Below, one piece after another: positions 18,691 through 27,238 of a DNA stretch of 64,000 nucleotides; the first letter of the stretch is position 1, and every line of letters starts with the position of its first letter. The notes under the pieces were generated by a model. The model worked only from the letters and a program-made list of their open reading frames with translations, did not search any database and was not told the DNA's origin. Location: assembly GCF_003977755.1 (NCBI RefSeq), contig NZ_RQWN01000002.1, positions 124,001-188,000 on the forward strand, given 5' to 3'. Origin of the DNA: Haloterrigena salifodinae. Its GTDB lineage: Archaea; Halobacteriota; Halobacteria; Halobacteriales; Natrialbaceae. Both the position numbers and the translations under genes were made by a program.

Positions 18691-19101
18691 ATGTCCACGT
18701 CCGACCCCGCCCCCGAAACAGCCGATCGGGTCGTCGAGGAGTACGTTCTCGACGTCCGTATCGTCGACGACGACACCGACGAGCGCTACCGGTTCGAAGC
18801 GCCCGAACACACCGATATCGCCTTCGACAGTCTCACGGATGCCCGCCTGTACGCCGACGTCTACTTCGACGTGAACGGCTTCGTCGAGGAGGGTACCGGC
18901 GAGCGCGGCGTCCCGCCGGAGGTCGTCCAGGCGGGCAAGGACACTCTCGCCGCCTACCTCATGACGCTGCCGTGGGCCGACCGTGACTGGGTCGCCTCCT
19001 TCTTCGGATCGACGCCGACGGAGATCGAGCGCTACCTCACGTGGGTCCGTGACCGTGCCGACGAGGTCCGGACCGAAGTGAAGACGCACGGTCTCGACTG
19101 A
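18691..19101 (+). CDS. Conserved haloarchaeal hypothetical protein
   Basis: This acidic soluble protein has 136 residues. It has a beta-rich first half (EYVLDVRIVDDDTDERYRF, AFDSLTDARLYADVYFDV) and a helical second half (AAYLMTLPWADRDWVASFFG, EIERYLTWVRDRADEVRTEV). I recognise the general type as a conserved haloarchaeal protein but can assign no function. No Cys/His metal site, signal peptide or membrane helix is present. The start codon ATG 18691 is preceded by AT-rich DNA (CATATCAACGTTCAATACTG). The gene stands alone, divergent from the reductase-UbiA fusion. Confidence 0.65.
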   Translation: MSTSDPAPETADRVVEEYVLDVRIVDDDTDERYRFEAPEHTDIAFDSLTDARLYADVYFDVNGFVEEGTGERGVPPEVVQAGKDTLAAYLMTLPWADRDWVASFFGSTPTEIERYLTWVRDRADEVRTEVKTHGLD

Positions 19102-19420
19102 CGACCGCTCGGATCGCCGCTGCCGTTCGACACCCTTGTTCCCTTTTCTTCGGCAGTTCCGCCGTCCGCTGCCGGAGCTGTGCTGACGCCGTGATCGGCG
19201 CGTTCCTGTCTCGAATTACTCGACCCACGCCCCGTCGGGTCTTCGACTCGTCCCGCGACGCCGGGTCGGCTATGTACTCTCCCTCCCGTCTGCGTATCAA
19301 TCAATAGACGTCAGAGTGCTATGTTCGGTATCTTTCCGTTAATTTCGATTTGTTATCTACAATATCTCACTTCCATCTATTATAAATTCTCATTACTTCC
19401 TCGAATATTGATTCTACTGC
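19102..19420. other. Intergenic region with AT-rich promoter segment
   Basis: No gene is supported here. The first 220 bases have ordinary composition and no ORF with haloarchaeal codon bias; antisense readings are Arg/Ser-rich shadows. From about 19321 to 19420 the DNA becomes clearly AT-rich (for example ATCTATTATAAATTCTCATT near 19374-19393), which is typical for haloarchaeal promoters. It lies directly ahead of the PhoX gene and probably carries its control elements. I could not make out a specific operator. Confidence 0.5.
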
Positions 19421-22066
19421 ATGGTCGAATTTACCAGGCGGAATCTGATGGCATCGTCGGCGGCAGCGGCAGTCGGCGCGGGGACAGTTGGTCTCGTGGG
19501 GGCGGACGAGGATCCCGAGGAACACGACACGCTCGAGGCGCCGTACGTCAAGGGGAACATCGATCGGTTTTCGACGACGGCCTTCGGCGCTGAAGTAACG
19601 GGACCATTCGTCTTCGATACGGGGGAACTCCTTTACAGTCTCCAAGGCCCGCACGATGACAACCTCGAGCCCTTCAACGCGGGCGGGGTCGGCATCTTCG
19701 ACGACTTCCGGTTCACGTTCAACGGCAAGAACGACGAGTTCGACGAGCTCGAGCCGCCGCGAACGGACCGCGAGGAACAGCAGGTCCTCTCGGCGGCCGG
19801 CGAGTACCGGCTGCTCGTCCAGACGGGCGACGAGATCAACGGCGGGACCGAGCGGTTCGGCCACCCGCAGACGCCGGACGGGCAGGAACTCGTCGACGTT
19901 TCCGAGGACGGGTACGACGGTATCGGCGACCAGGCCGACATGAACTTCTTCGTCTCGACGGACGAGGAGGGGCTTGAAGGCTACCTCTTCACCAACAACG
20001 AGATCCGACCGGGCGGAATCACGCGAACGCCCCTCTACCGGGACGAGGACGGCTACCTGCAGGCCGATCTCGAGAACGCGATGGAACTCGAGAACACCGA
20101 ACCGTTCCGCGAGATTGGCGGGACGAAGGTCAACTGTTACGGCGACCTGAGTCCGTGGGAGACGCCATTGTCGGCTGAAGAGGAGTACGGCCATCCGCGC
20201 GTCAACGGGCTCGCGACGGTTAGCGATATCGTCGAGCAGGGGAGCGGCGTCGGTCTCCGCGGCGGCAGCGAGTTCTGGAATCGACCCAACATTCTCGAGG
20301 TCGACTCCTCGCTCCAGGAGCTATTCGGCGACGAGCACGAGTACCCGATGGGGCTGCACAACAACCGGAACACCGAGAAACACGCCTATCACCTCGGCGT
20401 CGAGCCGATCGATCAGAACGAGGTCGAGGGCGAGGATGGGCTCGAGACCGCGAACACGCCCCGTCCCATCGGCGACGAGGCGTTCCCGAACCGCTACCGC
20501 TACGGTAAGATCGTCGAGGTCACCGAGCCGACCGCCGACGTGCCGACCCCGGTCAAGCACCATGTCTTCGGTCGCGCCGCGTGGGAGTGCCCCGAGGTGT
20601 TGCCCGACGAACGGACGGTCTATCTCGCCTCCGACGGCGGTGCGAAGGGCATCTACAAGTTCGTCGCCGAGAAGCCGATTTCGGAGTGCGACGACCGGAT
20701 GGACGTCCGCGGCACGCTGTACGCCATGAATGCAACCGAGGTCAGCGAGGGACCGGTCGCCGAGACTGATCTCGACATCGAGTGGCTCCCGCTCGGAACG
20801 GCGAGCAACGCCGAAGTCGAGGCCTGGATCAGCGACTACGACGACGTCACGCAGGTCGACTACCTCGAGACCCACGCCGAGACCGACTGGGCCGACGACC
20901 TCGACCAGGCACTGATGGAAGCGGACGAGGAGGTCGCCATCAACGGCAACCAGGATTACATCACCGACGAGGAGATCGTCGAGTGGGCTGAGCAGTACGA
21001 GGAACGCGGCCCCGACGGCGTCGACGAGGATCTGCGTCGCGTCCCCTTCCTCGAGACCCGCGCGGCCGCCAAGGAGATCGGCGCCAGCATCGAGTTCAAC
21101 AAGGCCGAAGGGATCGACGCCCACGACGAGGCCGAACCCGGCGACTTCATCTACTTCGGCATCTCCTCGCTCGGCGGCTCCATGGCCGACGAGCACGGCG
21201 AGCTTCGGTTCGACGAGGTCCAGACCGGCGTCCTCTACCGGGCCGAACTCGAGGAGGATTACAACGTCTCCCGACTCGAACCGGTTGTCGTCGGCCCGAA
21301 CGAGAGCGATCCCACGTCGATCCTCGACGAGTCGCTGATCAACGTCGACAACGTGATGGTCATGGACGACGGTCGAGTCATCCTCTGTGAGGACAAAGGT
21401 ACCTTCGGTCGCACGTACGAGAACGACGCGCTGTGGGTCTACGAGCCGCCGGCGGTCCTGCGCGCCGACTCGGTCGCCGTCAGCCACGGCGCGACCGGCG
21501 AGGTCGACCTGACGCTCTCGTCGATCCCCGACGGCCTCGCAGGCGGTCGCGTCACCGTCTCTGTAGAGCACGCCGACGTCGCTGAGATCACCGACGCCAG
21601 CTACCACGACGCGCTCGAACTGACCTCGGGGCCGTCGATCGACGGTGACGGCTCGAGCGTCGAGTTCCGCTTTGCCGACCTCGAAGACGAGATCGGCGCG
21701 ACGCTGGACGACGTCACGCTCGCGACGCTCGAACTCGAGGGCGTCGGGACCGGGACGACCGATATTACGATCGAGGTCCACTCGCTGGACGACGACGACG
21801 GGATGGCGATCGACACCCAGCCTCGCCCGGGCGTCGTGGTCGTTGGTCCGTCGCCGGTCGGCGAGGGCCGCGCTCCGACGGACCTCGACGGCGACGGACT
21901 CTTCGAGGACGTCAACGGCAATGGCCGACTCGACTACCAGGACGTTACCCTGCTGTTCGAGAACCTCGAGGGTGACGCCGTCCAGCTCAACGAGGCGGCG
22001 TTCGACTTCAACGACAACGGTCGCATCGACTACGACGACGTCGTCGCCCTCTACGACGAACTATAA
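19421..22066 (+). CDS. Tat-exported PhoX-type alkaline phosphatase with cohesin-like and dockerin domains
   Basis: The 881-residue protein starts with a Tat signal (FTRRNLMASSAAAAVGAG). Residues about 40-670 match the PhoX/DUF839 phosphatase family, including FTNNEIRPGGITR, KVNCYGDLSPWETPLSAEEE and VYLASDGGAKGIYKFV. Known PhoX enzymes are Ca/Fe-dependent phosphomonoesterases. Residues about 682-800 form a cohesin-like beta domain related to the one in the next gene. Residues about 820-881 are a dockerin: DVNGNGRLDYQDV and DFNDNGRIDYDDV are the paired calcium loops. The enzyme is therefore likely to be secreted folded and docked on a partner. The next gene begins 3 bases after the stop. Confidence 0.88.
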   Translation: MVEFTRRNLMASSAAAAVGAGTVGLVGADEDPEEHDTLEAPYVKGNIDRFSTTAFGAEVTGPFVFDTGELLYSLQGPHDDNLEPFNAGGVGIFDDFRFTFNGKNDEFDELEPPRTDREEQQVLSAAGEYRLLVQTGDEINGGTERFGHPQTPDGQELVDVSEDGYDGIGDQADMNFFVSTDEEGLEGYLFTNNEIRPGGITRTPLYRDEDGYLQADLENAMELENTEPFREIGGTKVNCYGDLSPWETPLSAEEEYGHPRVNGLATVSDIVEQGSGVGLRGGSEFWNRPNILEVDSSLQELFGDEHEYPMGLHNNRNTEKHAYHLGVEPIDQNEVEGEDGLETANTPRPIGDEAFPNRYRYGKIVEVTEPTADVPTPVKHHVFGRAAWECPEVLPDERTVYLASDGGAKGIYKFVAEKPISECDDRMDVRGTLYAMNATEVSEGPVAETDLDIEWLPLGTASNAEVEAWISDYDDVTQVDYLETHAETDWADDLDQALMEADEEVAINGNQDYITDEEIVEWAEQYEERGPDGVDEDLRRVPFLETRAAAKEIGASIEFNKAEGIDAHDEAEPGDFIYFGISSLGGSMADEHGELRFDEVQTGVLYRAELEEDYNVSRLEPVVVGPNESDPTSILDESLINVDNVMVMDDGRVILCEDKGTFGRTYENDALWVYEPPAVLRADSVAVSHGATGEVDLTLSSIPDGLAGGRVTVSVEHADVAEITDASYHDALELTSGPSIDGDGSSVEFRFADLEDEIGATLDDVTLATLELEGVGTGTTDITIEVHSLDDDDGMAIDTQPRPGVVVVGPSPVGEGRAPTDLDGDGLFEDVNGNGRLDYQDVTLLFENLEGDAVQLNEAAFDFNDNGRIDYDDVVALYDEL

Positions 22067-22069
22067 CTG

Positions 22070-22957
22070 ATGGTATATGACGCCGACACGTCGATGTCCG
22101 GAACCGAATCGCGCCGTCGAGTACGGGACCGCTCGGCTCTCCGCAGGCGCGCGTTCCGAGCGCTCGCCGTCGCACTCGTGATTGCGACGGTCCTCGGAAC
22201 GGTCGCGCTCGGTTCGGCCGGCGCCGCGACGACGCCCGCCGAGGAGCCGCCGACGACCGAACCGAGTCCGGCGATGACCGACGGGGCCGCATCGGCCGAC
22301 AGTGCCGCACCGGCCAACGGCGCCTCGAGCGGCGATGAGCCCGCGCTGGTCGTCTCCGACACGACGGTCGAGCCCGATTCGACCGGGAGTCTCCGCGTCT
22401 CGCTGACCGACGCCCCCGACGGACTCGCCGGGTTCAAGATCGCACTTGCCGTCGACGACGGCGACGTCGCGACCGTCACGAACGCCAGCTACCCGGATCA
22501 CTTCGGGCTGACGACCGACCCCGCCGTGGGCGCCGACGGGGAGACCATCACCGTCGAAGCCGCCGACCTCGACGACGCGGTCACGGCCGGCGATGCGAAC
22601 GTCACGCTGGCGATGATCGACGTGGCCGGCGCCGACGCCAGTCAAACGGACCTGCGCGTTACGTCGATGCAGGTCGACAACGACGACGGCGGCGCCGTCG
22701 ACCCGTCGCTCGAGGCGGGAACGCTGACCGTCGGCGACGACGCCGGTATCGAGGACTCGGATCCCAACGGCTCCGAATCCGGCGGTAACGACTCCGAACC
22801 CGGCGGCAACGACTCCGAATCCGACGACGACGGCTCCCCGTCAGACGACGGGGCGGACGGCGACGGCTCGGACGACGGGATGCCCGGCTTCGCCGCCGGC
22901 TCCGCGCTCGCCGCGATCGCCGTCCTCGTGGCCGCCGTGCTCGCGCAACTCCACTAA
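22070..22957 (+). CDS. PGF-CTERM surface protein with cohesin-like domain
   Basis: The 295-residue protein has a basic start and signal peptide (ALAVALVIATVLGTVALG, cleavage near residue 54). A cohesin-like beta-sandwich covers residues about 92-222 (VVSDTTVEPDSTGSLRVSL, DGLAGFKIALAV, VTNASYPDHFGL). An acidic linker with repeated GGNDSE units and several N-x-S glycosylation sites leads to GMPGFAAGSALAAIAVL, a PGF-CTERM sorting signal for lipid attachment. Unusually, no Arg cluster follows the hydrophobic stretch; the chain ends AQLH. The protein lies 3 bases after the dockerin-bearing phosphatase, so it is a strong candidate for its surface scaffold. ATG 22094 is an alternative start. Confidence 0.82.
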   Translation: MVYDADTSMSGTESRRRVRDRSALRRRAFRALAVALVIATVLGTVALGSAGAATTPAEEPPTTEPSPAMTDGAASADSAAPANGASSGDEPALVVSDTTVEPDSTGSLRVSLTDAPDGLAGFKIALAVDDGDVATVTNASYPDHFGLTTDPAVGADGETITVEAADLDDAVTAGDANVTLAMIDVAGADASQTDLRVTSMQVDNDDGGAVDPSLEAGTLTVGDDAGIEDSDPNGSESGGNDSEPGGNDSESDDDGSPSDDGADGDGSDDGMPGFAAGSALAAIAVLVAAVLAQLH

Positions 22958-22970
22958 CCACTCCAACTCG

Positions 22971-22982
22971 GTTCGTTTTTTC
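22971..22982 (+). terminator. T-run terminator after the phosphatase-cohesin unit
   Basis: A run of six T residues (22976-22981) lies 19 bases after the stop of the cohesin-like gene, in GTTCGTTTTTTCG. Short T-runs downstream of stop codons are the usual intrinsic termination signal in archaea. It would separate this unit from metY, which begins 78 bases further on. Confidence 0.5.
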
Positions 22983-23059
22983 GCTGCGCGGCTCGTGCGT
23001 CGGAATCCCGAACATGATCGTCTCCCAGTTTTACCTTCACGGCTGCCAATGGGTCGGGT

Positions 23060-24346
23060 ATGGGAGACACTCCTGACGAGAACAAGTTCGCCACGAACAG
23101 CGTCCACGCCGGCCAGGTAGCCGATCCGACGACGGGTGCCCGAGCGCCGCCGCTGTATCAGACCACCTCCTACGAGTTCGAGGACACCGAGCACGCCGCC
23201 GCCCTGTTCGGCTTAGAGGAGACCGGAAACATCTACTCGCGGATCATGAACCCGACGAACGCGATGCTCGAGGAGCGCATCGCGACGCTCGAGGGCGGCG
23301 TCGGCGCGCTCGCCACGTCGTCGGGGATGGCCGCGTTCGACCTCGCGACGTTCATCCTCGCGGACGTCGGCGACAACATCGTCTCCTCGTCGTCGCTGTA
23401 CGGCGGCACGTACACCTACCTCACCCACACCGTCGCGAAGCGGGGTATCGAGACGAACTTCGTCGACACCCTCGATTACGAGGCGTACGCAGAGGCGATC
23501 GACGACGACACCGCGTTCGTCCACCTCGAGACGATCGGTAATCCGGCGCTCGTGACGCCGGATATCGAGCGCATCGCGGACATCGCCCACGACCACGACG
23601 TGCCCCTGTTCGTCGACAACACGTTCGCGACGCCGTACCTGTGCCGCCCGCTCGAGCACGGCGCCGACCTCGTCTGGAACTCCACGACCAAGTGGCTCCA
23701 CGGCGCGGGATCGACGGTCGGCGGCGTACTGGTCGACGGCGGCTCCTTCCCGTGGCCGGAGGGCGACTATCCCGAGATTACGGAGCCGAATCCCGCGTAC
23801 CACGGCGTGAACTTCTTCGAGACGTTCGGCGAGGCGGCCTTCTCGGTCGTCGCGCGGACTCGCGGGCTGCGCGATCTGGGCAACCAGCAGTCGCCGTTCG
23901 ACGCCTGGGTCACCCTCCAGAAACTCGAGTCGCTGCCGCTGCGGATGGAGAAACACTGCAAGAACGCGATGGCCGTCGCGGAGTACCTCGAGGACCATCC
24001 GAAGGTCTCCTGGGTTAACTACCCCGGCCTCGAGAGCCACGAGACCCACGAGAACGCCCGGGAGTACTTGGAGGGCGGCTACGGCGGGATGATCACGTTC
24101 GGCCTCGAGGACGGGTACGACGCCGCAGAAACGGTCTGTAACGAGGTCGACCTGACGAGTTTGCTGGCGAATGTCGGCGACGCGAAGACCCTGATCATCC
24201 ACCCCGCGAGCACGACCCACCAGCAGCTCACCGAGGAGGAGAAACTGGCCAGCGGCGTCACCGACGACCTCGTGCGACTCTCGATTGGCATCGAGGACGT
24301 CGACGACGTGATCGCGGATCTCGATCGGGCGATCGACGCGATCTGA
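23060..24346 (+). CDS. metY: O-acetylhomoserine aminocarboxypropyltransferase/cysteine synthase
   Basis: The 428-residue PLP enzyme belongs to the Cys/Met metabolism family and fits MetY best by length and by landmarks: HAGQVADPTTGARAPPLYQT, YSRIMNPTNAMLEERIATLE, DNTFATPYLCRPLEHGADL, and the PLP lysine in NSTTKWLHGAG at residue 211. MetY makes homocysteine from O-acetylhomoserine and sulfide. The end carries the HPASTTHQQLTEEE segment typical of the family. In many haloarchaea metX follows directly, but the next gene here is an unrelated small protein. Other enzymes of the family, such as cystathionine gamma-synthase, cannot be wholly excluded. Confidence 0.92.
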   Translation: MGDTPDENKFATNSVHAGQVADPTTGARAPPLYQTTSYEFEDTEHAAALFGLEETGNIYSRIMNPTNAMLEERIATLEGGVGALATSSGMAAFDLATFILADVGDNIVSSSSLYGGTYTYLTHTVAKRGIETNFVDTLDYEAYAEAIDDDTAFVHLETIGNPALVTPDIERIADIAHDHDVPLFVDNTFATPYLCRPLEHGADLVWNSTTKWLHGAGSTVGGVLVDGGSFPWPEGDYPEITEPNPAYHGVNFFETFGEAAFSVVARTRGLRDLGNQQSPFDAWVTLQKLESLPLRMEKHCKNAMAVAEYLEDHPKVSWVNYPGLESHETHENAREYLEGGYGGMITFGLEDGYDAAETVCNEVDLTSLLANVGDAKTLIIHPASTTHQQLTEEEKLASGVTDDLVRLSIGIEDVDDVIADLDRAIDAI

Positions 24347-24506
24347 TCGCTCGCCGTCGTCGCGTCAGTGACGGCGCTCGAGGACAGAACGACGTTTGGT
24401 AGTAGAACAGCGTTCGACGGTGAAACAGCGCTCGGCGGTGAACGCCGTTTTCAGCGAGTCGAACCAGCCCCTTGTCGTTAAGGTCACCCGGTTCGATTTA
24501 TCCGGT

Positions 24507-24896
24507 ATGCCTACCGGGTTGCTCACGGACGAGGCTGCGGAACAGATCGTCACCACCTGTCGGACGGCGATCGGCGACAGCCTCCGTTCTGTCACCTACT
24601 TTACGCGCGACGACTTCGAGCAGGTGTACCTGCGCGAGGACTTAGAGCGCGACGCCGATCTGTCGACCTTTATCGGCCACGAGTGGCGCGGCTTCAAGAC
24701 GGCCCAGACGGCCTACGACAACTCCGAACTCGGCGACTACAACTACACCATTCGCGTCTTCGACAACGGCTTTCTCGTCAGAGTAACCAGCGACAGCGAC
24801 GGGATCTTCGTCACGACCGACGGACTCACCGTCAAGGATTTCGAAGAAGTCGCGACGGCGATCAACGTGTTCCTCAACGATCGCGAGATCGAGTAG
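24507..24896 (+). CDS. Conserved haloarchaeal protein (DUF7522-like)
   Basis: The 129-residue soluble acidic protein begins MPTGLLTDEAAEQIVTTCRT and continues LRSVTYFTRDDFEQVYLRED. The C-terminal half is beta-rich (YTIRVFDNGFLVRVTSD) and ends in a helix with FEEVATAINVFLNDREIE. It resembles the haloarchaeal family that I recall as DUF7522, often stress- or signalling-associated, but its role is unknown. ATG 24507 is preferred; a longer reading from 24396 runs through sequence without the right codon bias. The 3' end overlaps the convergent small ORF by 23 bases. Confidence 0.72.
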   Translation: MPTGLLTDEAAEQIVTTCRTAIGDSLRSVTYFTRDDFEQVYLREDLERDADLSTFIGHEWRGFKTAQTAYDNSELGDYNYTIRVFDNGFLVRVTSDSDGIFVTTDGLTVKDFEEVATAINVFLNDREIE

Positions 24897-25068
24897 CGGG
24901 TTCCTCGTCGGGCGATCGGTCGGCATCCCGTTCGCGATGATCGCTGTCGTTCTTCTCCTCGGTCCGACTCGAGGGCGTTCCGATCGGCAGCCCGGAGCCG
25001 AGTTCCCCGTCGATGCCGAGGAGGCGTGCGAACCGGCGGCGTTCGGCGGCGTGTCTATCGAGACTCAT
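24874..25068 (-). CDS. Small hydrophilic protein, doubtful
   Basis: This possible 64-residue protein starts MSLDRHAAERRRFARLLGID and continues GELGSGLPIGTPSSRTEEKN, then turns into a very charged, probably disordered tail. The first 35 residues look like a plausible amphipathic haloarchaeal N terminus, and third codon positions there are G/C rich. However, its end overlaps the convergent gene by 23 bases, and I know no family for it. It could be a real small protein or a chance reading frame. Confidence 0.4.
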   Translation of the reverse strand: MSLDRHAAERRRFARLLGIDGELGSGLPIGTPSSRTEEKNDSDHRERDADRSPDEEPATRSRDR

Positions 25069-25262
25069 GCCGTCGAAAAACGGCAATATCCGTTGTAGTA
25101 ATGCATGTCATTTATCGTGGAAACGGCTGATTACGTTCGTGAAACAATCCCGCCGCACTCGGGCGATTACCTGCCTGTAACGGTCCCATTCAATAGTCAA
25201 CGACCGTGACAGACTGCGCGACAGCGTAACACCCTTTTCGCTCACCGCCGTTCGAAGGAACG

Positions 25263-25802
25263 ATGACCGATCTTCCCGATCCCGTCGCCCGCGAACTCGA
25301 GTCCCACGACGCATTCGTCCCGCGCGAGGACGGCGCCGGATACGACCTCGAGACGACCGTCTTCGACGCCACCGTCACCGCCGACGACGCCGAGGGGAAA
25401 CGGGACGGCGAGTTTCACATCACCGTCACCCTCCCGACGCTCGACGCCGCCGTCGCCGACGAGACCGTCGCCTCGGTCGTCGAGGACGGCTGGTTTGAAA
25501 CCCTAGAGCGCCGTCTCGAGGACACCTTCACAGTGGCCCACACGAGCACCCACGAGGGCCCCGCCGTCGACCGCAGCGCCGCCACTGTTACCGTCACACT
25601 CGAGTACATCGCCTGGGACGCCGCAGAGGGCGTCGAAGACGCCAAGGCCCTCATCGAGTTCGTCGAGGGGACGTTCGCCCAGGGGATCATCCCCGGCTAC
25701 GAGTACCAGGGCGCGGCCGCGACGCTGCTCGAGAACGCCCAGAACCGCGGCCAGCAGGCCGCAGACAGTAATGATGGGAGCAGCGGCGGAATGCCCCTAT
25801 AG
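25263..25802 (+). CDS. DUF5813 family protein
   Basis: The 179-residue acidic protein starts MTDLPDPVARELESHDAFVP and contains the conserved blocks HITVTLPTLDAAVADETVA, VEDGWFETLERRLEDTF and EFVEGTFAQGIIPGYEYQG. I recall this as the haloarchaeal family DUF5813, for which no function is known. It is soluble and the C-terminal 20 residues are Gln/Ser/Gly-rich. A TATA-like or leader element could lie in the AT-richer DNA upstream. The hairpin-rich region follows immediately after the stop codon. Confidence 0.8.
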   Translation: MTDLPDPVARELESHDAFVPREDGAGYDLETTVFDATVTADDAEGKRDGEFHITVTLPTLDAAVADETVASVVEDGWFETLERRLEDTFTVAHTSTHEGPAVDRSAATVTVTLEYIAWDAAEGVEDAKALIEFVEGTFAQGIIPGYEYQGAAATLLENAQNRGQQAADSNDGSSGGMPL

Positions 25803-26261
25803 AACGAAGTTTTGCGCTGCGTGCGGTCGCGTAGGACCACACTCGGCAAAAATTCGATTAAAAGCACTCCTCCCTCCGTTTCGGCCTCTTCGAGGCCTCC
25901 ACATCGGTCGTCGGCCCGCTCGCTCGGCCTTCGGCCTCGCTCGCGGTCAATGACAGGGGGACGGCCTGCCCTTCCCCGGGTCGCGCGACTCTCACATCTG
26001 CTCGAGTCGCGCTTCCGGCCATCTTCGTAGTTTGGGAACTTCGAACGAACGATCGGGATGATACCCGGAGACCATTTCACCGGCGTAGCATCAGCGAGCG
26101 AGCGGTTCGAAGAACCCGAGCGATGCTGTTCACCGAGCGCTTCGCGCTCGGGCCGACGACTGACATGGAACGAACGAAGTGAGTGAAATGGAAGGAGGAG
26201 TGCTTTTCATCCAAGTTTTGCCGAGGGCCAGCTTGCTGGCCCGCAGCGCAAAAGTTGGGTT
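25803..26261. repeat. Hairpin-rich intergenic region with long-range inverted arms
   Basis: No gene is supported in this 459-base stretch. The two ends are complementary in three separate blocks: 25810-25821 with 26242-26253 (TTTTGCGCTGCG), 25842-25851 with 26216-26225 (CTCGGCAAAA), and 25860-25873 with 26194-26207 (AAAAGCACTCCTCC), in nested order. Local perfect hairpins lie between them, such as 25883-25897 (GGCCTCTTCGAGGCC) and 26133-26151. The motif GAACGAACGAAGTGAGTGAA at 26168-26187 belongs to a type common between haloarchaeal genes. It may be a MITE-like element, a structured RNA or a double terminator between the convergent genes. Confidence 0.6.
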
Positions 26262-26492
26262 CTAGTCCATTGCGATGTACGTCTGGGTGTTCTCGACGCC
26301 GTCGATACCCTGGATCTTGGTGGCCGCGATTTCCTTTACGGCGGCGGGAGTTTCGACCTGCGCTTTGGCGATGATGTCGACGTCGCCGGCGACGATGTAG
26401 GCCGACTGAACGCCGTCGATCGTCTCGATGCTGTCTTGGAGTCGATCCGCCTCGCCCGTGTTCGCCTTGATCATGATGAATGCCGTAACCAT
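26262..26492 (-). CDS. Stand-alone Lrp/AsnC ligand-binding (RAM) domain protein
   Basis: The 76-residue protein consists of one RAM (Lrp/AsnC C-terminal) domain without the DNA-binding HTH: VTAFIMIKANTGEADRLQD, then GVQSAYIVAGDVDIIAKAQV, then TQTYIAMD. Such domains form ring-like oligomers that bind amino acids or other small molecules. Its ATG overlaps the TGA of the trkA gene (TGATG at 26490-26494), so the two are translationally coupled. The likely role is to couple a metabolite signal to the TrkA protein. A paralogue of the same length lies upstream at 27449-27679. Confidence 0.88.
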   Translation of the reverse strand: MVTAFIMIKANTGEADRLQDSIETIDGVQSAYIVAGDVDIIAKAQVETPAAVKEIAATKIQGIDGVENTQTYIAMD

Positions 26493-27238
26493 CAGTTGAC
26501 ACCTCCGGTATCAGTCTCCGACGACAGGTCCGTCGCCGCGGAACTCGAGCCCGTCCCCGCGTTCGTGGCCGCCTGGGCCGCCGATTCGCCGACCAGGAGC
26601 TGGCGGACCTCGCTCAGGACGTCGAAGTCCGCGAGGACGATGAGCCGGTCGCCGTCCTCGAGCGAGAGGTCCGCGTCGGGGAGCCCGAGGTCCCGGCCGC
26701 GCTTGCCGAACGCGAGGACGGTCGCGTCGGCGGGGAGTTGCAGTTCGCTGATCGTGTAGCCGTTGACGGGGGCCGCGTCGGTGATCGTGAGTTCGACGAC
26801 CTGCAGGTGGGGGGCGATGTCCGCGATCGCGCGGATCGTGCCGCCCAGCAGGGCGTTTTTCGCGCCGATCGCGCCGAGGCGCTCCGGGTAGATCACCTCG
26901 TCGACCTGATCGGCGTACTTGCGGTAGATCCCCTCGCGGTAGGCCTCGTCGATGCGCATGATCGTCCGACAGTCGTAGTGTTTGGCGATCATGCAGGCAG
27001 TGAAGTTGACGTTCAGATCGCCCGTCAGCGCGCCCAACGCGTCGGCGTCGCGGATGCCGGCGTCCTCGAGGATGTCCTCACGAGAGCCGTCGCCCTCGAC
27101 GACGGGGAACTCCTGGTCGCGAGCGCGGCGAACTCTCGCCTCGTCGCGTTCGATCATCGTTACCTCGTGGCCCTCGTCGCGCAAGACGCGCGCCGTGCGC
27201 AGGCCGACCCGTCCTGCCCCGATAATCACGAACCGCAT
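26492..27238 (-). CDS. trkA: TrkA-type NAD-binding potassium uptake regulator
   Basis: The 248-residue cytosolic protein has a TrkA-N (RCK) Rossmann domain, MRFVIIGAGRVGLRTARVL with the G-x-G-x-x-G pattern and the acidic ERD after beta-2, followed by a TrkA-C domain (VVELTITDAAPVNGYTISEL to DGDRLIVLADFD). The tail is a Ser/Thr/Ala-rich linker. RCK proteins gate K+ channels or transporters in response to NAD(H) or nucleotides. The transport subunit is not in this window next to it; the SLC13 permease with TrkA-C domains lies on the other strand. Downstream gene overlap is 3 bases. Confidence 0.88.
   Translation of the reverse strand: MRFVIIGAGRVGLRTARVLRDEGHEVTMIERDEARVRRARDQEFPVVEGDGSREDILEDAGIRDADALGALTGDLNVNFTACMIAKHYDCRTIMRIDEAYREGIYRKYADQVDEVIYPERLGAIGAKNALLGGTIRAIADIAPHLQVVELTITDAAPVNGYTISELQLPADATVLAFGKRGRDLGLPDADLSLEDGDRLIVLADFDVLSEVRQLLVGESAAQAATNAGTGSSSAATDLSSETDTGGVN

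Noticed and set aside
24365-24595. Small minus-strand ORF opposite the start of the DUF7522-like gene
   Set aside because: It has a repetitive Thr/Arg-rich translation and no support.
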